64,000 bases of DNA from Prillingera fragicola (GCA_002335605.1 BEDY01000005.1:1-64000); one strand, 5' to 3'; counted from the stretch's first letter, positions 44,060-56,650 are shown. The notes: generated from the letters alone by a model not told the origin. A program made the numbers and translations.

Positions 44060-47000
44060 GGCCGGCGTGAGGATGGATGGGGATGAGGTTGGAAGATGGG
44101 AACCGGAGAGATGCTGCTGACGCGGACAGAGATGCGGGCCGGAGATGGAGGCGGATGGCTGGGCGGATTGGCTGCAGGTCTGCCAGCTGCAGCCCGGATG
44201 GGGTGAGAGCGTTCGAGCCGAGTACGTCATCCGTCGATCCCCCACAGTGAACTGGGTGCGGGGGCATCCATCAGTGCACCTCGGCGGCAGTCGCGCGGGA
44301 GCAAATTGACACGTGCCTGTCCATCGAAGGTGGGCAGTGTCGCGCATTGTTACAAGTATTGGCCAGGAATGCATGTAAAGTATGCGAGCTCAATCACACC
44401 TTGCACAAGTCATGGACTCGCGCCGAAGACATGGGAGACGTTACACACGCCGACGTGCGCAAGAAGTCAGCGACGGATCAACTGAGAGCTCACGTGATGG
44501 ACGACGACGTTCCACGTGCACGTCACGCGCCGATCTGTGCAGATCACATTCATGTTCCTGAGGCTGATCGTCGTCCTGTTGATGTCTCACACCTTGCGCT
44601 TCTTTCTTCCTCGTGAACGCCGTGCACTGCATGATTCAAGTCCCTTCCTCCCTCGTAAACGCGTTGACTACAGGCAAGTCACCGGCCTGCACTCACATGC
44701 ACCTGATAAGGAGCCACCATACCGTTGAAAGATCATGGAGACACTGTGTCGGCGGTGGCAGAAGCTGACGTTATCTTCCTCCGACGGTCTTAGGCTTGAA
44801 GAAGGTTCTTTGAGAGACGGCATGACATTAATACAAATTCCTGGGTCTGCTCGTTGATCAAAGCTGGCGAAATAATGTGTGCCAGAGCCTGCTCATGCCT
44901 CCACAGAGCTGTTAGGAGGAGGGTTAGGGGTTGGGAAGACGAAGCGTGAGCTGGCCTTCGCCAGTACCATGTAGGTGTGGCTCACATCTACCTCTCTGAT
45001 GGGCTATGTTTTACTACGCAGTGCGTTGGGACTGTTGGGGATCTCGTGCCATTAGGACGTCATCCATTGTCCCCAGCATGGAGAATGTGCCTGCTGGGCT
45101 TTCTCACCACCAACAGCCTGCCTCTCGCACATGTCGTTGCCCGATAGGGTGCCTGGGTCGAAAGAATTTACGGTGTACCAGTAACGTCGACCTGGTATGT
45201 TGAGATTTTGCGAACAACTCCCAGTCCCAGACTGGCCGTGAGAGAGAGGGCCTCCATGAAGCGGGGCTCAAAGAGTGTGGGGATGACGTGCCCGATGGAA
45301 AGGCACGGAAAGCGTGCAGCGACTGTCCCAGTGTAATAAAAGCGCAGAAGATGCACGTTGCCAGACGGTATGGAAGACGATGCAATGAAAGCAAAGGTGT
45401 TCGGTGGCGGGCAACGTTCTTGGACCACCGAAAGGTGGGTTCCCGGGAATCAGGATCGGTATCCTCCAACCACCAACGCTGCGAGGTTACAACTGCTTGG
45501 GCATGTCCGTGGAGTCCTGTGGGCATTGAATCATCGAGATATTGTCGGGGCTTGTGAATGCCCAGGTTGCTGTGCGAGAAGCCCCCCACTACTGACACAT
45601 GCTTCATTCACAGCTGGATCAACTCTAATGATGATAACACACAGCCCGTCGCCGTCAGTTTGAGCTGTGTCGAACGGCCCGCTGTACACTGCATCCTGCC
45701 CAGCCATTAGCATTGGCGAAAATATGAGCTGCGCTTCCTACGCTGGCAATTTTTAGTTAGAGCAAACAACCTTTTGCCGACAATTGTGGCACTGGATTTA
45801 CCACGGGCATCCAAGGCCGCAAGCCCGCTGTCGACAGAAAAGACGGGTACCCGTAGCCCCCCAAATCCTACGGCTGTTCCCGGCACAGCACGGCTTCTTT
45901 AGCATTGGTTGCAGTAGTGTATGGAGAGCTCGCAGGTGTGGATACTATAGGCTGACGTTGGGCAGGTAGGCGTCGTCGTGGCACTCGCGCAGTTGACGTC
46001 CAGCGCGATGATGCCCTCGGCTGGCGTGGTCGGCAGAATCACAATGAACCCACCAAACATTCCTGCTTTTGTCACCGAGTCGCGGCTTAATAAGCAGCAG
46101 TAGCGGTACCGGCGGCGGCGGAATCTTGATGCCCAGACTTTGGTGGAGCTGGATGCTTGTCAAGTGACACATGCACGGCGCGAACAACTAGGCAGAGGCG
46201 TGTCAGCACGACAACAAGAGGCTGTGGGCGAGGCGGCAAGGGCCACTCGTAGGTATTCGGAAGTATCTGAAGCATCCAGGACCTTGCCGGAATGCCGACG
46301 GAAGCGTCCCCAGGGTTTCTGAGCAGTGATAGTGATAAGAGTACGTCAGAGCAAGCCGGTGGGAGGCAGGCAACGCGACCTGCTGGCTGCTAGCGATGGC
46401 CAAGCAGGGTCGCATAGGCACCGCCCATGGCGGCGTGGACTCAGAGCGCAATTGAGCTTTGGTTTGGTGATGCTCGGCCGAGCAGTGCAGTTCCTGTGCG
46501 GTCTCGCCCACCTCGTGCACGTTTCGACCTGTGAACGGAATTAAGGTTGCGCACCGTCAAAGCAATTTGTTGCGCTCGATCTCTCTGGAGCCCTACTGAG
46601 GCTTACAGGCTCGCCTACACCCGCTCCTCTGGTGTCGTGCGTACTTTGCAGCCAGATCTGTTTCTACCCCGCAGGTATGGGAGATGTGTCGGGTGCCGTT
46701 CCTTGCACTATTTGGCCGTGTTCGGATCCATAACCTTGAGCAGACTGGGACCCTAACACTGGTAGTGCGCTACCGGACCAGGCCCTGTGTTCCCCAGGTT
46801 GCTCTAGACCAGAGAGAAGGGGTCTGTGGGAAGGTGAAGCAGCGGCCCAGCGGTGGGCTGTACAGAGGGGTTGAAACAGAATGATGACTGCAACCTGCAA
46901 ACAAGCATGAACGTGCCTCGCTCCACGGGCTCACATCCGCGGTCTACGGGCCCGCCCACCGCCGTCCCAAGTCGAATGTGTGTGCGGTGCTGATTAGTTG

Positions 47001-47841
47001 GAGCAGGGTCTTGCGAGGCGCTGAAGTCATACCGTCAGGCAGGTATCACGGGGGCCGTCATCGCGTTGTTCTGGTTGCAAGGCAGTGGAGGTTCCGGTCG
47101 GTAGCAGCGTGATCTCGGGGTGGCCCTCAGGATGGTTAGTCAGCAAAGTGGTCGTGTCGAGTCGAAGCACACGAGTTGCTCTGTTCCACAGCCCCGCTGC
47201 CCAACTCTGGTGACCAGTGACCCAACAGTCGGGCACAGGGAAAAGTAACAGTGCCTCTCCTGGAAGACTAGGGATCGTCAAGTAGAGTCCGAGGTCTGCA
47301 CAGGGTTCTTTGGATGACCTTGGTATTGCCCTCCCAGTCCGGAGCAGTGCCGCCGAAACGACACCTGCTGCCGGCAGACCCACACGTGAAATCGGCTTGC
47401 CAAAGTATAAGATCACGGCCGGTTCATCCACAATCCACATGTCGATCCCTCGCAGGGCAAAGGTCCACCCGCATATATATCTTTTGACATATAGGGTGCT
47501 CCCTTCCCTTGCCAACCATTACATTATCTCTCTCAACACTGTGGAGTAGCAGCTAGTCTGCCTCGTCTGCACACGCACACAACTGCCTAGTGCAGCCCCC
47601 GACACACTCTCCGAGCCAAGGCGCGGCCACTGCGCTTGTGGCACCCGAGCTCACCATTACGGCCCTCCTCACGCCGCCCGGCGCGTGCTGTGGCAGCTCT
47701 CCATCAGCCTCTCCGCCGTACTGCTTCGACTACCCTACGCTTGGCCCGCTCACCCCTCTGTCACCACGCGGTTCATTGTGCGCTTTGTCAGTGTTCCAAT
47801 GCCCACCGCAAGACTGCCCCGTACTCTCTCCCCCAGCCAGC
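44060..47841. other. Gene-poor stretch
   Basis: About 3.8 kb has no supportable gene. Frames of up to about 165 codons appear on the minus strand (45104-45607 and 47027-47515) but match nothing I know and have poor starts. A small A+T-rich patch (CATATATATC near 47473) sits about 370 bases before the orphan at 47842 and could be a TATA-like element. An open frame without ATG runs from about 47590 into that orphan. Confidence 0.4.
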
Positions 47842-48576
47842 ATGAGCCACTCTACGGCACAGCAGCTGGACCCGGGGCAGCCGCAACTCGCTCGCCACGA
47901 ACCCAGCCCAGCGCCGTATGGGGAGCTGCAACTGCTCCCGCAACAACAGCACCTCCACCCTCAGCAGCAGATGAATACCCTCGGTCTTGGACGCGCGCCC
48001 GTAGGCGTCACTCCCCTTACCGGCCTGTCACCCTCACCCGCCCCCTTACCCGTTGTTCTACCTCCTGGCATTGTGCATGGCAGTGTCACGTACCCTCCGC
48101 CACGTCTTTCGCCATACAGGACTTATCCAGAGTATAATGAGCCGCCACAGATGCGGCCACACACGGGCCATTACAGTGAGCCCGCACAATCATGGTACAC
48201 GCCCGCACAGCGTCCGCAATCGCTCCCTGTCACTGCAGAGCAGCCGACACCGCCGCCCCTTGGAGTCATTTCTCACATTGCAGACAACTGCACGGAGGGG
48301 TTCATTGCACCCCTGTTTTCACCGATATCAATCGACGAATGGCGCTCACGCCAGGAGAGTGCCGACTTGGGCATTGCACACACGGCTATGTGTCCTGGCA
48401 CTCTTGGCCCCGAGCGCCCCTATATGGCTGGTCCACGCTCCTTTGCGCAGCAAGACGCGAAGCCAGATAGGCTCGACGAGCTGCTGGCGGACGTGTACAC
48501 ATATTCGGTGGGGGCGTGGGCTGTCGGCGTGGAAGACCTCGTCAGGGGCGAGGAGCAGCAGCAGACAACGGCGTAG
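47842..48576 (+). CDS. Pro/Gln-rich orphan protein
   Basis: The model is a single exon of 244 aa from the first ATG (MSHSTAQ). The frame is open upstream to about 47590 without an ATG, so the true gene may have a spliced 5' exon and be longer. The product is rich in Pro, Gln, Ser and Tyr, with PQ-type tracts at residues about 35-55. The last 80 residues look more ordered (FIAPLFSPISIDEWRSRQE and RLDELLADVYTYSVG). No family is recognised. Such composition is common among fungal transcription co-regulators, but that is only analogy. It is the only plausible gene between 44060 and 53521. Confidence 0.5.
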   Translation: MSHSTAQQLDPGQPQLARHEPSPAPYGELQLLPQQQHLHPQQQMNTLGLGRAPVGVTPLTGLSPSPAPLPVVLPPGIVHGSVTYPPPRLSPYRTYPEYNEPPQMRPHTGHYSEPAQSWYTPAQRPQSLPVTAEQPTPPPLGVISHIADNCTEGFIAPLFSPISIDEWRSRQESADLGIAHTAMCPGTLGPERPYMAGPRSFAQQDAKPDRLDELLADVYTYSVGAWAVGVEDLVRGEEQQQTTA

Positions 48577-48820
48577 GCGGGCATGGCCGTCAACGCTCGT
48601 CTTTCCATCTGGCCTGTAGCACCGACTCTCAAACCCCAACTGAAACTCTACTCTGGAAAAATCGCACTGAAAACGACACCGGTCGCCTGATTCCTCGAAG
48701 AACACAACCGCGGCCAAGTCACGCCGTCATCTTGCAACACCACACGTTGGCGTTTGCTCTATCGCGGACGGACCTTGAAAGCGCGGGCGGTACTTGGGAT
48801 CGGCTTCACGCTTCACGCTT

Positions 48821-48893
48821 GACATTGGACATTGGACACTGGACACTGGACATTGAACTAGTGGTGCATTGGACTCTGGACTCTGGCAGGAAT
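48821..48893. repeat. Short GGACATT/GGACACT/GGACTCT repeat cluster
   Basis: A 7-bp motif of the form GGACATT or GGACACT recurs about five times head to tail (48821-48855), then GGACTCT occurs twice (48871-48884). Just before it, CTTCACG is duplicated (48804-48817). The cluster is probably slippage-derived. Confidence 0.7.
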
Positions 48894-51800
48894 GACTTTG
48901 AGCCGTAGGGTTCGGGGACGGTGTGTTTGGTGTGCGTGTGACAGAGCAGGCGGGCGGACTCTGTTCTTGACGGACAGCCGCGCGCTTGGCATTCTAGAGG
49001 GGCCAGGCCTGCTGTCATGGAGGCACGGGTTTGAGGCATGTCCCAGTGCGCAGAAGACGGTGACTCGCTTAGCAATAGCAGCGAACATTAAGAATCGTCC
49101 AGAATTTTTGTACCCTATATAATCATAAAATGGTGGACGCCGCGCCGGCGTTGCGTAGAATCGTATACAAACTGTAGAATAGAGAGGATGCAGTGAACCA
49201 AGGGCTGTGCCCTGGTGCAAGAACATCTGCAACGCTCAGCTCCGGGAGTTGGTGCAAGACTGGACCATGCGGGTTCGTTTAGTGAGGGCTGTTGGGGTGC
49301 GGAGTTTCAGTGGGGCGGGGAACAGGTGGAAAGGCCGTGGTTTCGGCGGGCTGACGTGTCCATTGGGAAGTGTAGTGTGCATAGTGTCAGCAAGACGATA
49401 CGCACTCCAGAATGCACACTGCACAGATTGGTCTAGTTCTAGGTAGTGTGGAGCGGCGGCCCCTCACAACCGCTTCTTGTGGCCAGCTTCGATTTACATT
49501 GCGACAAGGTTCGCTTTGTGGTTCAGTCGACTCGATTCGTTTCGAAACACCTTCACAGGTCTACATGGCCTACATGATGCATCGAAGGCAGAATATATGG
49601 GTACACAGAGCACAAACATTCTTTCTAATGCAAGGCCATGCTGTTCGAGATGGCATGCTGTTTTGGAATGAATCCAGAGCGACTGTCGGCACCATTGCGC
49701 GCTTAAAATGGACCCTCTAGCTCTTTTCCTACTCACTCTCTTCACCATACATCCGCTCGCAGTACTTACCAGTGCTGTGTCGTACCAGGAATCCTTTCTT
49801 TTCTACAGGAATTTTCAGTGAGTTCCCAAGGCGAGCCATGCATGCGTTGCTATGTTATCTCGTCGCCGGGAGGGCTCAGACACAAGCTCGACACCCCGCT
49901 GTCGCCACTCCCCTCCGCCCTCCTCCAGCCCTCGGGGCCCTCCCTCCGTCCACCTAAAATTGACACTTACAGTGCCGATATGTGATCTCCTCGACTCTGA
50001 GTCCCATGCGCAGAGAGCTTGAGTGGTCGGTGTGGCTATTGTCAGCCGGATGTTTAGGCAGTGAGTGTCACCGGGTGTGCCCTGTGTGATTGCCCTCTGT
50101 GTGATCGTCGTCCTGTTTGCGCCCTGGCGATCTGCGATGTCGATCCCGAGAATCCCTCAAGGATCGACATGGCAAATTACGAGAGCCATCAGACATGCTA
50201 GACACCTTCGAAGCCGGGGAGCATGTTAATCCCAGTGGTGGTGTGGGAGTATCGAGAACAGGGAACCTCGTTTCGCCCAAAGCGTATTGCGTTGAGGATG
50301 TCCTCTCGGACATAACGTCGCCCTTCCAAATCCTTCGTAGGTCCGCCATGTCGACCTGTCGTGCCGATTACTGGAAAGAGAGTGATTGTGGCTCCGGATT
50401 GCGCTCATACGTTCGACGACCAGTGTATAGGACGGGGCTGCCCGGCCAGGCAGTGATTCCTGGCTTGCGATGCTGTGCCCGCGGACCACAACATTAACGC
50501 GTCGATCGTTGGAGGCTTGTGTTCAAGGGTGCGTTTGATCTTGACTGAGTGCTTCAGTTGATGATGCAGGCCGTTCTGTGAGGGGGACGTGGCACGAGTG
50601 TCCAGCCGGCCGGCTATCGTCCGGTGTGGTAGTCAAGCTCTCTCACGAGAACAAACGAACCGTCACACTCTCTCAACCTGTTCCTTTGAACCTCTGCAGT
50701 CCCCGTAAATTCAGCTGTTGGACGGACATTGGACTTCGGCGATGCGGTTCAAACCCAGTTCCGTTGGCTACTCCACCTCAGACTGCCTCGCTAGCATTAG
50801 GCCATGGACGGACACCGAGGACAATTGGGGGCTATCCGGTTGAGTGTGAGATCTCCCCGTTGTTTTGGTAAAGCGAGAGTACCATGGTGCTCAACGAGGC
50901 CTTAACAATGCACTTTCGAAACACCAAACAGGCCTGTGGTGGCAACCAGACGACTTCAACCCTTCCACGTAGTCGCCTGCTGATATTTAGCTTTGTCCTC
51001 TCGCCACGGGTGCGCACTCACAGACAGAATTGACTGGTATTTATGGCAGTCTAACCGAGGGCTTCCATAGGTTCCAAGACGGGGATAACCTGGCCGTCGA
51101 GAACACCGCCCTGGACAAGAAACAATGTCCGGGCTTGAGGCCCTACCGAGCTCATGCTCGGGGATAGCCACTGGCGCGTCTTTGGCACGATGCCACTGCC
51201 GTGAACGTCGAATTGGCACAAACTCGTTGAGTAGTGCAAGGTCCAACCAACGGTTGCGCAAACTAGGCCGCCGCACAGCCTGATGGTTGGGCGTAGAGTC
51301 GTGCTCGCCGTTGCGACCCGTCGGTTTGCGTCGAGTTGGTTCCAGGACGTAACCGTTGGGCAGGCTCACCTCAACTGACCTGCCCAGTTTCCAAGGGAGA
51401 GGCGAGCTTTGCTGGTTGGCCGAATCGTCCGGCAGTGGCGAGAATCATCAGTCGTCAAACATCAAGTGGGCGATTCAGCGCCCAGGACTGGGATGGATGA
51501 TTGGAGGCGACCCTGAGATTGTCACCATGTGGGAGGTTTGGGTGACAACCAGATCGGTTTGTCGTTGTCCTTTACCCATCTCCCAACTATGTTCTCTGCG
51601 CCTCGATAAATGTCGCCTGCTCGGGGTCTCGCCGAGCTGTGTTCCTCTCAGCGTCGATTTAAACACGGGATTGCGGTTGATGCGTGAACCGCACGGCCTC
51701 ACCATGCCCTGTGCCGTCGGGTTGCTTCGAACTCGTCCGACGCAAGATCTTGTTCTGCTGCCGCCGCATGGTCCTTGTTCCTCTCAAAAGGACTTTCCAG

Positions 51801-52393
51801 TGGTAGCCAACAGCCAGGCGAGTCGAATGGCTAGCCAGTCGTCCCGCAAACCAGCGGCATAGTAGTCGACAGCGACAGAAGCAAACGTGGGATGCCCTGC
51901 GACAACGCATGACAGATCCCGGATACTGCATCCTTCAAGACAGTCGTTGGGCCATGTCTCGCCCTTTCCAGCTGTGACAAAGCTTGCCGGATTCCAAACT
52001 GCCGCCCTGGCAAGCAGCTCATCGCCGCCACCATTCTGGGCGGGTCGCCGTGGACAGAGGGCGCTGCGCCCCCAGTATAATCAACCGTCCTGGCTGTCAG
52101 CCATCAACCAAGCGTTTGTCGTCTTGTAAGTCCACACTCTCGACACTCACTAACCCATTCAGCACCATCTGCACGCAGCGGCCATTATTGCGTCCCCGTA
52201 CATGCACCCCACCACTCGCGTAAAGGTAAAAATAGGCGCCCGCAGCGACACACCGCACACCCGCACAATCGTCAATCGCGCGCCTCGCACACGACCGAGA
52301 AATCGGTCTCGCGTTCCAACAAAAAAACGCCCGCCCTCGACATGGTATGCGCCGCGCTGTACACATTGTTCAGACTGGACTGCACTGCCCGGC

Positions 52394-52437
52394 CACAGCT
52401 GCAGGCGGGTTACTGTCCGGGCAGGTGGGTTACTGTC
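52394..52437. repeat. Duplicated 20-bp element
   Basis: The element GGCGGGTTACTGTCCGGGCA is followed directly by a near copy, GGTGGGTTACTGTCCAGGGCA. The shared core GGGTTACTGTCC is identical in both copies. The function is unknown; it is probably a small tandem duplication. Confidence 0.7.
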
Positions 52438-53521
52438 CAGGGCAGCGGAAGGACGAGCATCTCGTCAACGCCCGGCTTAGTGGAGCGAGGTACCGGATGT
52501 CTCGGATGCAAACTGGTTCCGCCTGCCGTGGGCTTTGGGTGAGCCAGCGCCGGTGCAAGCTTGCACGCAGCTGGCTGGATGCATGCATCGCTGCCTTGTC
52601 GAGTATGAGCGGCACAGTCGCGTGACTATTTATTCCAAGGTCTGGGCAACCATCTCGGAGCTCGGCGACGGCGACACCTGCACCGTGGTTTCCGGAGTTT
52701 GGCGTCAGCTCTGATCACGCTACAATGTCTCGAGGCATACTCTACACCAACACAAGTCAAGATTCCACGGGCGCCGACTGGGACTGGTGTCGGCATAGGT
52801 ACAGAAAGGGAACGGGCAGACAAGCTCTGCGGCGGTGACAAGGATTGTCACTGCACTAAGAAAATCAGTTGATCAAGTGATGCATCTCATCCAGTGCCGT
52901 GCCTGTCCCTCTCCCTCTGAGCAGTGCCAGCGAGTGGGCAGCCGCAGCATGTAGTGAGCCTTGCAAGTGATCATGAGACACGAAACGCAACGTCCTCGCC
53001 TGCAATGCAAGGCACAGCTAAGCCGACGTCTGCGAGGCACACACCGCATTTTCTCGGAAGCACGTTATCTAGCCATCATATCGGCATTGTCGTTTGAGTG
53101 GAGCTGTCAGTCCACAATCCTCGGAGCGGTGCAGTGCCCGAAATACATGGTTTGCTCCTCAGTTCCCGGAGTGGGTGGGTGGGCATCGGCGTTGGAGGTA
53201 CTACAGAGGCACGCTGAGTGCGTTTCGGGCCCACAGTGATCTCGGCGACGTGACGGAGATCCAGATCCTGGACGGCGAGTGAGGATTGAGGAAATCTCGA
53301 TAAGGGCTGTGAGGTCGTGTGTCGCCCGTGGCAGAGTTATTGTTTGTCAAGTGGGGCTGGCCGTGCTGTCCAGTCTGAAAATGTTCAGATGTGGAGCGAG
53401 GAGATCAGTCTCGTGTGCGTACAGCTTTATGCATAACGTATGGGTGTCTACTCTTGCAAGCAAGCCTCCAGCGTGTCAAGACTGCAGGCAGTGGCCTCAT
53501 GAACGATGGACCAACATCTCT

Positions 53522-56450
53522 CTAGTCAAGCTGCGCATACCCCCCCTCATCACTGCCATACCCATCAGTGACCAACCCCTTTCTCTCCCCCCTCTGCTCC
53601 CTCTCCCATCGCTCCTCCCTCTCCCTCTCCCGCTCCAACACCCTCTCCGCACGCTCCGCCCCGCCAGAACTTCCAGTGCGCGTACTCAACCGCCTGCCCA
53701 GACCCTTGACGGCTTTCCCCACACCAACACCCAGTTCCTTGACACCGCGCTGGATCTCGTCCACGCCCCCGACCTTGCCCAGCGGCAAGGGGAGGTGGTC
53801 GCGGAGCTCGAGGGTCCAGAAAATAACCTGGTCGGTCTCGACGAACACGCCCGGGTTCTCGGGCAGCAGGTGGTTGGACGTCGACAGGTCGCCGTCGAGA
53901 GAGGTGTCCCAGTCTACATCCCACTTTAGGCCTTCGGTGCGGACGTGCGCGGACGTGACGCCCACGGGTAAGAGGCCGCAGGTCTGGCCCATCTCGCTGT
54001 GGTCGATTTCGATCAGGTGCGCACCGGGGCCAAGAGCCCAGGCGAGTGAGTTCTCAGAGAGGACATAGGTGTCGCGCCGGGTCTTGTGGAGCTTGGTGAG
54101 GGCGCTGAGGATGGAGATGGTCTGGTCCAGCCTGCCGCTGAGACCGCCAAAGAGGAGGAGCGTAAAGCGTTTGCCTGTTGAGGCTTCGATAGACTCGACT
54201 TCGGTGATGCACTTTTGCAGGTCGGTCGAGTACTCGTCGCCATCCTTGCGAACTGGTACGCCGCGAGCAGCGTACCACGACTTGACGTCGGGGCGGAGAG
54301 AGTCGAGATCTCCCTTGATCATTGTAGGCAGGAAGTTGGGGCGCTCCTCGGGCTCCAAAGCGTCGTACAGCCTGTTCGCACCCCCGTCCGCACAAAAGCG
54401 CACAGTGGCCCCCGCCCACGCGCGGAGCAGGGTGTCCTTCCTCGTTATAGGCTGGTTGAGCACGATCATGGCCACGTTGCCGCGACGATGCGCAGGCCCA
54501 GAGTCGCCAAGGAGCGCGCTCGGCGCCCACGTCTTTAGACCAGGGTTGGCTGCGCGCGTCTCCTCCGCCAGCGCGCTGAAAGCAGTGCTGCTTGAGAGGT
54601 TGGATCGCGAGACGGTGCGTGAGTGGGACATGCTCGGATTGCGCTGTGGTGGTGCTGGCACTGACCCCGAGACGCTCGGGTTTCGCTGAGGTGGGGGAGG
54701 CGGGGCCGAGGCGCTGGGAATGCGTTGAGGAGGCGGGGGTGGGGGGTCGACGTCGCATTCGCGCACTGCGCGCTTCACAGTGTCGACAATGTCGCGGCGC
54801 CCTGGCGGTGGAGGAGGAGCAGGGCTGCCAGTGGTGCTGCGGCCGGACTGGGCTGAGACGCTGCGCATGGTGCCACCAGAAATGCTACGCTTGTCAGGGC
54901 TCGCACCGCCTGACCCTCCCGGATACGAGCTGTAAGCTGCTGGGCGGCTGGGGAGGCCGAGGCCATCACCGTAGGTGCGGATGACTTGCATCGACTTGGG
55001 GCCGGGACGCGCTCCCTCACTCGCTGCGGCGGCTGCAGCGAGTGAGTTGGCGATGAGGTCACTTGGCGCTGCGGCGCGGGTGGGCTGGTGCCGAGACGTG
55101 TCGGACCAGGTGCTGCTCGACGACAAGCTGTCGGCGCGGACACGTCCTCCAGGAGGGCCGCGCGGGACAGACAAGTTGTTGCGCGGTGGCAGTGCAGGGC
55201 CGGGACGGCGAATGCTAGGCTTGCGAGGAGGCAGCGGTGGGCCAACGCCACGCGAGCTCGTGCTGGCACCGAGGGCATTGCTAGTACTGCCAGTGTGACT
55301 CGACACCGAGTTGGCACTCGAGTTCAACGGGTTGGCGGTACTCGGCGCAGACTGCACCTTTCCACTCGCTCCTAGATCAGTAAGCATCCCGGGGGCGCCA
55401 GCGCGGAAGGGATTGTTGCTCCCCACGGCCATCGAACTAGTCGAGTATGCGCGCGACTTGGCAGGCGACGACTGGGGCGACGGCGTGTCGCGGAAGGGGT
55501 CAAGCGAGTTGGTGCCAGGCAGCGATTTGCGGTGTGCGAGGCTGGCTGAGCGAGACAGGCTCAAGGGAGCCGACGACGTGGGAGGGCTCGGGGGTGTGCG
55601 CGGGCGTGGTGGGACCTGACGGCTGGCGTTGCGCGAGTGTGCGCGGTACGACGGCTTGGAGACGGAGGCAGCGCGCCGTGGGGGCGCCGGGGGTGGTGAG
55701 CGCGCCGGGTCGAGTGGGAGGGGGTCGACTGCGACGTCAGCATGAGCTAGCGGGTGCGACTTCGTTGTCCAGGCTTCGGTGTACGACGGCGGGCGTAACT
55801 ATCACACCATGTGCACACTCACCAGGCAAGAACACGAGCTCGGCATCCAACACCGTCCTCGAATGAGGGCTACCCATCGCCGCTGAATGCGACAGCAGCC
55901 TAAAGACAGCATAGACCTGTCCGGCCGGCAACCGCGCCGAGCCGGGGATGAGCGCGAGGGCCTGTGTCGTTCGTCAGCTCGTCCTTGTTTTCTAATCTGG
56001 GCCAACGGCGGGGCATGCGTGTTCGCGCCAGGCAGCTCCACACTGCACACGGCACTACCCGCGCTTGTGCTCTCCACCTCTACTCCCAAGTGGGAAAGAG
56101 AACAGCGAGCACGAAGGGTGCACGCGCCTCCCCCGGCCGAGTGACAATGAACTGAACCCACGTCATCGACAATAGCCCTTGGCACGGCCAGGCGGTCAGT
56201 CGCAAAGTCGCGGACGCCGGCGCGTGCGAAGCGGACTTTACCGTCTGCGTCAAGGCCGGGCTCGCCGCGGGCTGCCTGGGCGAGGGCTAGGTGGTCTAGG
56301 TATTGGGTGTAGGCGCGATACTCTGGCGGAGAGAGCTGGAATGAGTGTCAGCGAGTGAACGGTGAAGAGAGCTGCAAGGAAGGGTGAAGGAGTGAGCAGC
56401 ATGGCAAGGGGACGTACCGCCGAGACATGTAGTTCTGGCTGCCTCTCCAT
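53522..56450 (-). CDS. EH-like domain/Ser-Pro-rich linker/thiamine pyrophosphokinase fusion
   Basis: The four-exon model is complement(53522..55728, 55823..55961, 56162..56335, 56418..56450), giving 850 aa. Residues about 10-115 resemble an EH domain (LSPPEYRAY, then LPAGQVYAVFRLLSH and a closing LVFLPG), as in endocytic scaffolds such as Ede1. Residues about 120-480 are Ser/Pro-rich and disordered, with PLPPRKP and several poly-Pro tracts suited to SH3 ligands. Residues about 530-760 are a complete-looking thiamine pyrophosphokinase: MIVLNQPI, FCADGGANRLYD, GDLDS at about 588-592, STDLQK, and LFGGLSGRLDQT, followed by the beta-rich half with CGLLPVG. TPK makes thiamine diphosphate from thiamine and ATP. 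The tail is a charged helix. The reading frame is continuous from linker to TPK. A separate TPK transcript could start at an internal ATG at 54631. Confidence 0.85.
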
Positions 56451-56650
56451 TGTATGGCTGTTGGAGAGGGAGATGAAGAGAGAGATGATAAGAAGGAAAA
56501 GAAGAGTTGGAAAGAAGTTGCAGCCCATGATGTAATTTGAACCCCTGAAATGGGTCAACATCCTTGATTTCTCTCTCGGCCAGCGACACTGCTGCAGCTG
56601 CTCTATGCACATGTACATCTACTTCTACGAGCTACCCAGCAATGCACACC

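Larger units (their letters stand above)
48577..53521. other. Long gene-poor stretch
   Basis: Nearly 5 kb has no supportable gene. Frames of up to about 170 codons exist (51356-51862 plus and 50956-51369 minus), but they overlap in conflicting frames and show no domain. I looked for retrotransposon remains (reverse transcriptase, integrase and protease motifs) on both strands around 50-52 kb and did not find a convincing one. Two short tandem repeats are listed separately. Confidence 0.45.

Noticed and set aside
43181..44120. Plus-strand frames of 254 and 308 codons
   Set aside because: They are antisense to the spliced gene 42859-44059, which has a clean intron and balanced composition.
45104..45607. 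167-codon minus-strand frame
   Set aside because: Overlapping frames on both strands are equally open; no family resemblance.
45895..46085. Short minus-strand frame reading MFGGFIVILPTTPAEG and onward
   Set aside because: It looks protein-like for about 60 residues but has no partner exons or known match; too short to call.
47027..47515. 162-codon minus-strand frame, considered as a transposon remnant
   Set aside because: No reverse transcriptase, integrase or transposase motif could be read; the length is expected by chance.
50956..51931. Possible decayed retroelement polyprotein on the minus strand
   Set aside because: I translated the minus strand here in several frames; Arg/Ser/Thr-rich pieces appear but no protease, RT or integrase signature.
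56530..56570. T-arm-like GGGGTTCAAAT on the minus strand
   Set aside because: The flanking stems do not pair and no acceptor or anticodon arm could be built.
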